Source: Oscillospiraceae bacterium (GTDB lineage Bacteria > Bacillota > Clostridia > Oscillospirales > Oscillospiraceae). Taken from it: a stretch of DNA of 7,188 nt. Shown here piece after piece: positions 1-6,069 of this stretch (positions within the stretch are counted from its first letter, which is position 1; each line of letters opens with the position of its first letter). Below the pieces are notes generated by a model, which saw nothing but the letters and a program-made list of their open reading frames with translations, was not told the DNA's origin and did not search any database. The position numbers and the translations under genes were made by a program. The stretch covers positions 1 to 7,188 of the forward strand of contig JAGBGB010000129.1 in the NCBI GenBank assembly GCA_017936205.1. Reading direction: 5' to 3'.

Positions 1-476
1 GCAGCAACAGCCTTGTCGATGACTTCCGTGTGACCCTTTGCAGGGACGGTCTGCTGTGCAACGAGGACGGCATTACAGACAGAACAGTGCTTTCCTTCCG
101 TCTTACCGGTGGTGGTGCAGGTAGCGGCTACTGCCTTGTCGATGACCTCGGTATGACCCTTTGCTGCTACATATGTATCCTTATAGCTATGTGAACAGCG
201 AGAACAGGTATGGGTGGTATAGCCCTGTGCGGTACAGGTAGGGGCAGTGACCTTATTGGTATAGCTGTGTCCTAAGGCTGCAACTGCTTCGGTTTTGGTT
301 GCCTTACAGGTAGAGCAGGTATAAGTCTTTACACCCGCTGCGGTACAGGTGGGCTGGGTGGTGATACTGCCATTGTTCCAGCCGTGGGCAGAGGTTGTGC
401 TGTAGCCACAGGAGCAAGTCCCCTTGTGGTTGGTGTTATCTACCTTGGTGTAGCTATAGCTGTGGGCTGTAGTAGC
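1..476 (-). repeat. Cys-rich repeat region of the lyase, continuing past the left edge
   Basis: A lead segment (AHSYSYTKVDNTNHKGTCSC) is followed by three units starting at 350, 239 and 122, of 37, 39 and about 41 residues. Each unit has TCT..G......C..C, then a GH(S/T) pair about 15 residues further on. The CxxC pairs suggest small metal- or disulfide-stabilised folds. The last two units are also close at DNA level: about 40 bases at 1-43 match 124-166 with few differences. These repeats are common in giant clostridial extracellular proteins, and their function is not established to my knowledge. Confidence 0.82.
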
Positions 477-3400
477 AAACTGTGCTTTAATGACCGTATC
501 AGCTTGAATGTTGGTCAACGCCTTGTCCCAGCCCTTGAAGCTGTAGTGTGCGTTGGCATCGGGTGCCTTTTTGGGCGTTGCACCGGTGTACGTTGCAGCC
601 TCACCCTTATTCACCATTTGGGTGGTGAGCACCTTTCCTGAACCGTCTACAAAGCTGACCGTATAAAGAGGAACAGGCAGCTTTTCCTTAGGTCCTGCAT
701 AGATATAGTCAATAGTAACCTTGCCACCGTTCGTGCTCTTAATGAAGTGGAATCGGACTCCAAGAGACTTGATTAGATCTGCACTGCGGAACGTTGCATC
801 CAGAGGAATCGTCAGAGTCTGATAGAATCCATTCGTAAAGGAGTAGCTCTGCTTAATTGTCTGAATCCGGGTCATGGTTCCGTTATAGTCGCCTGCATAG
901 AGCACGACCACTTCCGGTTTTTGACCACTTTGTACTTCACAGTTCTCGATTCTAAAACGAACCTGAAGGAATTCAGCATTCATGGGAGAATAATTCAGAG
1001 AATACTGATTGGGATGCCACGGATAGACTCCGGGGTTGGATGTAGTCTCAACATAGGGACCGCAGCCGGGATTGGTGGGACTACCTGTATAATCCTCGGT
1101 CACATTTACTGTCAGCGTGCCTGCGGCATTATCGATCACGAAGTTCCGAGCATCATCACCGTTATTATTTGCAGTTCCATCCCCAATAGGTGCATCATCA
1201 TTGGTAAAGGTCGCCCAGGAGGGATTTGTAGTACAGTCAAAATTATGCCCGCCATAGGTAGGATTGCTGTAGCGTTCCACATCCGTCTGTGTATTTCCAA
1301 AGTCAAAATACAAAGAATTCTGTGCGGGGAGATCCTTAGCGGAACCGATATATACATAGTCCACAGTGATCTTTCCCAAGTGGGAATTGTCCATGCTTGC
1401 AATGTTGCTGAAATTCAGACGAATAGCACTGATCCTGTCCCTTTCTCGGAAATCTTCATTGGCAGGCAAGGTCACCGTGAGATACTTGCCGTTTGTCAAA
1501 TCATCCTCCCCAATGGCATAGGTCGTATTCGTTGCTCGCTTCAGAGTATCCTTTCCGCAGAAGGCATGATTCTCCCCTGCATAATAATAGACTCCGAATA
1601 CAGGATCGCCTGTTTTCTTATAATTCTCCAGCTTAAAGCGCACTTGAATATACTCTGCTTCCGTAGGAACATAGTGCAGATTCAGTCTGGTATGCAAGGA
1701 TGCACTGGATTGGAAATAGAGTGCGCCCTGTGCCGCATCTGCAAGAGAACTAAGGCTCACTGTCCCCTCTGTGCTATGGAACATAGGTGCTGCAAGGCGG
1801 CCACTGCTGTAGCTCCAGCCACCCTTATCATAGTTTACATTCCCGTAGATCTCTGCGCCATAGTGATCCTGAGCTTGAGCATCGTCCGTAAAATCAAAGT
1901 AGAGGTTGGAGGGAGCATTAACAGCTTTTCCTACGAAAATATAATCCACAGTAATCTTTCCGAAGGAGCCGGACTGCCTGCTCTTGGTATTGAAGAATCG
2001 GAAGCCTAAGGACTTTATGTAGTCAGCAGATCGTAGACCTTCATCCAAGGGAATGCGGACAACCTGGTATTCCCCATCCTTTATGGAGAAATTCGTCGAC
2101 AGGATATTATAGGCAGTGGTCACTCCCTTTGACTCCAAGGTGCTTAGAAGAATCAGCTGCGGTGTTTTTCCCGGTGTTTGGATCAGATCTTCTGTCTTGA
2201 AGCGAATCTCTGCTACCTCAGACTCCGAAGGGTCGAAGGATAATGGATGACGATTCGTGTTCCCAATCCAGTCATAGGCACCGGACGTGGAGCTTGTAGC
2301 CAGATAAGCACCATAGTCCGCTGCTCCGTAGTAGTCACAGCCTGTATACAGTGACAGAGTTCCTGCCTCATTATCTACCGTGAAATAGGCTCCGGCATCA
2401 TTGGCACAGGCGGTTGCCCAGGCAGCTGCCTCTTGAGAATCATAATTCTGTCCACCGTATGCACCCTCGTTATAACGAGAGGTATCGCCACTGTTTTCAA
2501 AGCCAAAGTACAGAGACTCCGTCTTGGGTCCGATGTAAATATGGTCAATGGTGGCCGTGCCTCCGTGGAGGTAGCCAAACTGTACCATTATGCCCTTGAG
2601 TTTGCTGAAGGTAGAAATTTTCTTTCCCTTTAAGGACATGGTCATGGTCACATATTTTCCTTCTAAGCTGCCTCCATCCAAGCATGCTTTGTCAATGGTC
2701 AGCTTAAGCATTTCATAGTCCCCATTGCTATTGGGTGACCAGTTGCTCCAGCCGGAAGCCCCCTCTGCAAGGTAGCTCAGATATACTCCGGGGTCATAAT
2801 TCCCATAGCCCACTACATTATCCAGCTTAAAGCGAATTTGGAAGATCTCCGCATTGGATGGATCGTAGTTTAGAAAATTGGCTTTGGTAGTATCTGAGGA
2901 CCATGCGTAATTCGTCACAGAATCAGAGGGCTGGATATTGGTTCTCCATTCGGCTATATTGCCGGAAGAGTCCTTGGTAGTAGTCAAGGGCAGAACCAGG
3001 TTGCCGCCGGAAACCTTGGCAGTCTTTCCTTCCAAATAAGCCGTTGCCCAACAGGAAGCCTTAGAGTAGTCCAGATAGCCATAGGTGCTGCAGTTGTACT
3101 TATCTCCATCTCCAAAGTCAAACATTAAGCTGTTGACACTGATCATAGAGAATTCTGCGCTGACCGTCTTTCCTAAACAGGCACTAAAGTCCACGGTTAG
3201 GACAGGTTTTCCCGTACCGCTGACTGTGATCTCATTATCCACAGACAGAGCATTCAGACTGCGGTTAATGCGGATCGTACCCGTTTTCAGCTTCTGTGTG
3301 GGATCGGAGGCAGAGATGATGTACTTCCCATCCTTGTTCTGGGTCATGACGATCATGGGCTGATCCACGGTAATATCCCCGTAGGTTCCTGCCTTCCAGA

Positions 3401-5864
3401 AGACCATTGCCGTAATACCAAGGGTATGCTCCTTGACAACATGGAGTGCATTGGTATTCACCACCACCTGTACATCCGGGATCAGAGAATAGTCCTGTGT
3501 TTCCTCTGCAGACATTGCAGGGAGCATGACATAGCTATAGGTTCCGTCTACGGGCTTTGTGCCATGTCCCACCCAGAGCTCAAAGAAGCTGTGGCTCTCC
3601 GTAGTGGGGCCGGCGTAAATATTAAACTTGTTAAAGTCATCGTTGCTATTGTTTCCGTCATTGCTGGACTGGCGGAAGGTCTTGTTCACATAGACCTCTC
3701 CACCGGCGGGGAAATAATATCCACCAAAGTTCTCCTGGTAAACCCACTTGGGATCCGTATAATGCTTAGGTGCAGAGAAAGAATTGGACTTCTCCAATAG
3801 GGTTCCGTCTACTAATATATCCTCTGTGCCGTAGACGGTCACACCGTTGAGAGTAGACTTTTCCATCAATCTGCGATTTTCTACATAGGTGTTGACAGGG
3901 TTATTTCTTGTGCTAAAGTCTATATCCGAGCCTACGCAGACAATTTCATCATCGAACATGAAGTAAGATTTCTTGGCTGTCAGATCAGACACAAGGACCT
4001 GCTTCATCTTATTCTGTTCTACAGTTTCATCCTTCTGAGAGGTACTCTTGATCCATGCAACCTCTTCTGCAGACTCAGCGGATGTCCAGCTGTAGGCCTC
4101 AAAATCCATTGCCGCGGCAATATACTTGCCCTCATGCTCTACGCCGCCTACAAAGGTAGCTGCATCCATTCCATCCTTGTTCTTCTCTTGTGTCCAAACA
4201 GGAGTCTTTGTGGAATCGGTAAAGGAGAAGCTCATACCGGGGAAATAGGCATTACGATTATTCCACGGCTGACGAAGGGTGCAATCCTCTTCCGTCGTAC
4301 CTGCTAAGCGGTACATATTGGCAAAACGGTGGTAGGTTTCGTCATACAGATCCGTGTCAAAGTCGGAGGCAGCATTGTAAAGATACAGGGCTCCATCTCC
4401 ACCATACCAACCAAAACGATTCTGTCCGTTAATGCTCTCGGGAATTGCAATACGGGTAGAGCTCATAGACAAGGCAACCGTATAGTCCTCACGATGCTGC
4501 ACAGCCCGATCGGTGCAGTATCGCATTTTGGCATATTCCGTAGTATCGGCACTAATGGATTGATCCATAACAATATCTCTCAGTCTCTGTGCCAAATTCA
4601 CATCCGCCAAAGCCACTACAGCAGAAGAATAGGATTTCCGAGTTTCCGCCTCCGTTTCTTCCACCACCATGGAGCGGATGAACTGCTTGAGCTTTAGATT
4701 CGATTCCGCATCGAAGCAATCTATGAGCATCAGTGCCCCTCGTAGCACATTCCTTCCGTAGGACTGTCCCGTCCACGGACACCGTCCGTTAAAGGGCATC
4801 ATGATCATACTGTTGTGCATAACCGGTTTAAATACATCCATGATCCAGTCAATTAAAATGTCAGCATCATCCAACCGGAATGCTGTTCCCGCCATTGTGG
4901 AATAGGTGGTAATGATTCTCTCTACCAGAACCCCTGTACCATACATTCCCTCTATGGGCCAGTAGTTGTGGCAGATATAGGAGCCATCGGGACGAACCCC
5001 CTCTTCCCAATCATAGTGAACGGTCATAAAATCCGCAAGATTGGTGCGAGTCTCCTCCATAAGGGCTGTATCTTTATTCACGGCTGCGATCATTGCACCG
5101 ATATTTAATCTGGTACGACGGTATCCCAGAGTAACGGTGTCATATTTTCCCGGATTATTGGGGCGCATTTTATCCATAAAGATCTGGCTGTTATCCGCAT
5201 AGGTTTTGGCAATATCCTTTTCCTTCGCAGTGCCATAGGGATACATGATCAGAAGGGTACGCAGCACCTCAAGGGGTGTGCCGTATGCCCAGTCCCACCA
5301 ATTATAAATGCTTCCCTTGTTTGGGCTGGCGAGCTGATCCAGCCATCTCTGATAGTTAAAGAAGGTCAGTCCCTTTTCCAAACCATAAAAAATGGCTTCG
5401 CGGAGCTTAGGATTCTGATACAGCTCTAAAGTAACAACATTGCCACTACTGTCCTTATAGGTATAGGTAGTGCCGCGCATATTATAGGCCTGCGCCATAT
5501 AGAACAGCTGGATAAACTGACGACGCATAGTGTCACTGGGAACCTCTACCGTAATATCTTTGCTCCAGAAGATCCTGTTTGGATTGACTCTGTTGATATC
5601 AAGATTGACCCAGCTTCTTCCTGCCTCCCACGCAATGCCAGAGGTAGAAAAGCCGGAGGAGTTCTTTACCTCTACAATCCGCTGGATTTCCGGATCTGAC
5701 CAATCTACGGAATCGTCACCGCAAATAGAGGTTTTGTAGTTGTGGATCAACGCCTCCCAATCTGCCGTCGAATAGCTTGCCCCATTGGCAGAGGGTGATA
5801 CAATAGAGAACACCGATAAGAATAGAGAAGTCAGCAAGAGAAAGGTAAACAGCTTTTTAAACAT
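1..5864 (-). CDS. Secreted multidomain polysaccharide lyase family 8 protein (hyaluronate/chondroitin/xanthan lyase family), 3' end beyond window
   Basis: Likely an extracellular endo-lyase that cleaves a uronate-containing polysaccharide by beta-elimination. At least 1954 codons are read without a stop. The order is: signal peptide (1 to about 27), PL8 alpha/alpha-toroid domain (about 45-390), PL8 beta-sandwich domains (about 430-905), four modules of about 200 residues (912-1731), InlB-type repeat (1734-1796), and Cys-rich repeats (1797 on). PL8 hallmarks seen are NWWDW 188-192 (aromatic patch), His299 and Tyr308 nine residues apart, Arg361 in a GR pair, SMSSTR 466-471, ESIN 476-479 and GWYGGDG 485-491. 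FDDEIV from 637, WVGHG from 764 and FWKAG near 823 follow. Spacing matches the pneumococcal hyaluronate lyase, but its catalytic Asn position is Arg249 here. The ATG at 5864 is chosen for its Shine-Dalgarno and the signal peptide directly after it. PL8 membership is firm; the substrate is not determined, and no sorting signal is visible within the window. Confidence 0.93.
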   Translation of the reverse strand, partial: MFKKLFTFLLLTSLFLSVFSIVSPSANGASYSTADWEALIHNYKTSICGDDSVDWSDPEIQRIVEVKNSSGFSTSGIAWEAGRSWVNLDINRVNPNRIFWSKDITVEVPSDTMRRQFIQLFYMAQAYNMRGTTYTYKDSSGNVVTLELYQNPKLREAIFYGLEKGLTFFNYQRWLDQLASPNKGSIYNWWDWAYGTPLEVLRTLLIMYPYGTAKEKDIAKTYADNSQIFMDKMRPNNPGKYDTVTLGYRRTRLNIGAMIAAVNKDTALMEETRTNLADFMTVHYDWEEGVRPDGSYICHNYWPIEGMYGTGVLVERIITTYSTMAGTAFRLDDADILIDWIMDVFKPVMHNSMIMMPFNGRCPWTGQSYGRNVLRGALMLIDCFDAESNLKLKQFIRSMVVEETEAETRKSYSSAVVALADVNLAQRLRDIVMDQSISADTTEYAKMRYCTDRAVQHREDYTVALSMSSTRIAIPESINGQNRFGWYGGDGALYLYNAASDFDTDLYDETYHRFANMYRLAGTTEEDCTLRQPWNNRNAYFPGMSFSFTDSTKTPVWTQEKNKDGMDAATFVGGVEHEGKYIAAAMDFEAYSWTSAESAEEVAWIKSTSQKDETVEQNKMKQVLVSDLTAKKSYFMFDDEIVCVGSDIDFSTRNNPVNTYVENRRLMEKSTLNGVTVYGTEDILVDGTLLEKSNSFSAPKHYTDPKWVYQENFGGYYFPAGGEVYVNKTFRQSSNDGNNSNDDFNKFNIYAGPTTESHSFFELWVGHGTKPVDGTYSYVMLPAMSAEETQDYSLIPDVQVVVNTNALHVVKEHTLGITAMVFWKAGTYGDITVDQPMIVMTQNKDGKYIISASDPTQKLKTGTIRINRSLNALSVDNEITVSGTGKPVLTVDFSACLGKTVSAEFSMISVNSLMFDFGDGDKYNCSTYGYLDYSKASCWATAYLEGKTAKVSGGNLVLPLTTTKDSSGNIAEWRTNIQPSDSVTNYAWSSDTTKANFLNYDPSNAEIFQIRFKLDNVVGYGNYDPGVYLSYLAEGASGWSNWSPNSNGDYEMLKLTIDKACLDGGSLEGKYVTMTMSLKGKKISTFSKLKGIMVQFGYLHGGTATIDHIYIGPKTESLYFGFENSGDTSRYNEGAYGGQNYDSQEAAAWATACANDAGAYFTVDNEAGTLSLYTGCDYYGAADYGAYLATSSTSGAYDWIGNTNRHPLSFDPSESEVAEIRFKTEDLIQTPGKTPQLILLSTLESKGVTTAYNILSTNFSIKDGEYQVVRIPLDEGLRSADYIKSLGFRFFNTKSRQSGSFGKITVDYIFVGKAVNAPSNLYFDFTDDAQAQDHYGAEIYGNVNYDKGGWSYSSGRLAAPMFHSTEGTVSLSSLADAAQGALYFQSSASLHTRLNLHYVPTEAEYIQVRFKLENYKKTGDPVFGVYYYAGENHAFCGKDTLKRATNTTYAIGEDDLTNGKYLTVTLPANEDFRERDRISAIRLNFSNIASMDNSHLGKITVDYVYIGSAKDLPAQNSLYFDFGNTQTDVERYSNPTYGGHNFDCTTNPSWATFTNDDAPIGDGTANNNGDDARNFVIDNAAGTLTVNVTEDYTGSPTNPGCGPYVETTSNPGVYPWHPNQYSLNYSPMNAEFLQVRFRIENCEVQSGQKPEVVVLYAGDYNGTMTRIQTIKQSYSFTNGFYQTLTIPLDATFRSADLIKSLGVRFHFIKSTNGGKVTIDYIYAGPKEKLPVPLYTVSFVDGSGKVLTTQMVNKGEAATYTGATPKKAPDANAHYSFKGWDKALTNIQADTVIKAQFATTAHSYSYTKVDNTNHKGTCSCGYSTTSAHGWNNGSITTQPTCTAAGVKTYTCSTCKATKTEAVAALGHSYTNKVTAPTCTAQGYTTHTCSRCSHSYKDTYVAAKGHTEVIDKAVAATCTTTGKTEGKHCSVCNAVLVAQQTVPAKGHTEVIDKAVA
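477..665 (-). other. InlB-type (Listeria-Bacteroides) repeat domain in the lyase, residues 1734-1796
   Basis: About 63 residues run from YTVSFVDGSGKVL through a KGEAATY turn and YSFKGWDKALTNI to DTVIKAQF. This is the pattern of the beta-grasp-like B repeat of internalin B and many Firmicutes surface proteins (Pfam Flg_new). In the family these act as surface-exposed spacers or adhesion modules. Here it separates the four beta modules from the Cys-rich tail. Confidence 0.82.
672..1319 (-). repeat. Tandem module copy 4 of 4 in the lyase (residues 1516-1731)
   Basis: This copy looks closest to the consensus: SLYFDFGNTQTD, RYSNPTYGGHNFD, WATF, IDNAAGTLTV, GPYVETTSNPGVYPW, AEFLQVRFRIENC, IPLDATFRSADLIKSLGVRF and GKVTIDYIYAGP. 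An Asn/Asp/Gly-rich insertion precedes the AGTLTV strand. A short proline linker (KEKLPVPLY) joins it to the InlB-type repeat. Confidence 0.84.
1320..1910 (-). repeat. Tandem module copy 3 of 4 in the lyase (residues 1319-1515)
   Basis: Landmarks are NLYFDFTD, DHYGAEIYGNVNYD, GTVSL, AEYIQVRFKLEN, FRERDRISAIRLNF and GKITVDYVYIG. It is the shortest copy, mainly through a shorter region between the YG.NYD and AGTL-equivalent landmarks. Confidence 0.82.
1911..2516 (-). repeat. Tandem module copy 2 of 4 in the lyase (residues 1117-1318)
   Basis: Landmarks in order are SLYFGFEN, RYNEGAYGGQNYD, a WAT motif, VDNEAGTLSL, AEIRFKTED, IPLDEGLRSADYIKSLGFRF and GKITVDYIFVG. The alternating hydrophobic pattern and the terminal 'VDYI' strand suggest a beta-sandwich, as in many carbohydrate-binding modules. 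The fold and binding role are inferred. Confidence 0.82.
2517..3131 (-). repeat. Tandem module copy 1 of 4 in the lyase (residues 912-1116)
   Basis: It begins SLMFDFG, has AEIFQIRFKLDN in the middle and ends GTATIDHIYIGP, the same landmarks as the other three copies. This is the most divergent copy: the 'VDNxAGTLxV' landmark is degraded to GGNLVLPL and it has a Trp/Ser-rich insertion (GWSNWS) before a longer C-terminal half. It follows directly after the last PL8 beta domain. Confidence 0.75.
5778..5864 (-). other. Signal peptide of the PL8 lyase
   Basis: Residues 1-29 begin MFKK, followed by a hydrophobic core (LFTFLLLTSLFLSVFSIV) and a polar SPSANGA end, the classic n-, h- and c-region layout for Sec export. 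The cleavage site is ambiguous (after Ser25, Ala26 or Ala29), because none gives a perfect AxA. No lipobox Cys follows, so the protein should be released or held by other means rather than lipid-anchored. Confidence 0.88.
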
Positions 5865-5872
5865 GATCTAAT

Positions 5873-5879
5873 CCCTTCT
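5873..5879 (-). promoter_or_regulatory. Ribosome binding site of the PL8 gene
   Basis: On the minus strand AGAAGGG lies 8 nt before the ATG at 5864. This is a good Firmicutes-type Shine-Dalgarno at normal spacing, and it supports the chosen start. Confidence 0.75.
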
Positions 5880-5923
5880 TTCCAACATATTTCTGAATAT
5901 CAAATACTGAAACGAATGAACTC

Positions 5924-5929
5924 ATTATA
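5924..5929 (-). promoter_or_regulatory. Candidate -10 box (TATAAT) upstream of the PL8 gene
   Basis: A perfect TATAAT on the minus strand lies 59 nt upstream of the start codon. No recognisable TTGACA-like -35 lies 16-19 nt further up (the sequence there is GC-rich, around GTCGGGTG), and there is no extended -10 TG. If it is a promoter it may need an activator; the inverted repeat ending 4 nt upstream of it is the obvious candidate site. Confidence 0.35.
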
Positions 5930-5933
5930 AGAA

Positions 5934-5975
5934 ATGCACACTGCAACACCCGACAGGAGGCATCGCAGTGTGCAT
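5934..5975. repeat. 11-bp perfect inverted repeat in the intergenic region
   Basis: ATGCACACTGC (5934-5944) is the exact inverse of GCAGTGTGCAT (5965-5975), with a 20-nt spacer. As RNA from the minus strand it would form a stem with a large loop, followed only by a weak U-rich stretch (UUUCUUAUAAU). It could therefore be a poor intrinsic terminator for the upstream gene. Alternatively it is an operator: the half-site centres are 31 bp apart, about three helical turns, directly upstream of the TATAAT box. Confidence 0.6.
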
Positions 5976-6035
5976 AAACGCGCTATCGCTCTAAATATAT
6001 ACTGATTGTCCTTCCATAAGCGAAGACCGGATTAT

Positions 6036-6055
6036 TTCTATGTCTTTCCATAGAA
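6036..6055 (-). terminator. Small hairpin just after the upstream gene's stop codon
   Basis: TTCTATG (6036-6042) and CATAGAA (6049-6055) are perfect inverse copies around a 6-nt loop, 14 nt beyond the TAA at 6070. The stem is AT-rich and is followed on the minus strand by AUAAUCC rather than a U tract. It is therefore a weak terminator candidate at best and may instead protect the 3' end or be chance. Confidence 0.3.
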
Positions 6056-6069
6056 CACCAAATCAACCC

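Noticed and set aside
1..350. CRISPR-like periodic repeats at the left edge
   Set aside because: The periods are 111, 117 and about 123 bases, all multiples of three, and differences keep the protein motif. They are coding repeats, not short identical repeats with unique spacers.
384..641. Plus-strand open frame of 85 codons
   Set aside because: It is antisense to the InlB-type and Cys-rich repeat coding sequence; its apparent hydrophobicity comes from the complement of Thr/Ala/Lys codons.
921..2009. Plus-strand open frame of 362 codons
   Set aside because: It lies fully antisense to the lyase's repeat modules, whose minus-strand frame encodes conserved repeated motifs. Its product is a Cys/Ile-rich string with no domain logic, so it is a shadow frame.
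3426..3800. Plus-strand open frame of 124 codons inside the lyase region
   Set aside because: It is antisense to the PL8 beta-sandwich containing the WVGHG and FWKAG motifs; no credible start or product.
4329..4697. Plus-strand open frame of 122 codons inside the lyase region
   Set aside because: It is antisense to the PL8 catalytic core (SMSSTR, ESIN and GWYGGDG), so a separate gene is not credible.
1..5864. Possible frameshift or split of the very long lyase frame
   Set aside because: I checked the frame at several places from the start codon to base 3. It stays in one phase and gives expected domain motifs throughout.
5990..6009. TATATATTTA as a second -10 box on the minus strand
   Set aside because: It is a simple AT-rich run without a -35 at suitable distance and sits far (over 125 nt) from the start codon; it is not distinguishable from chance.
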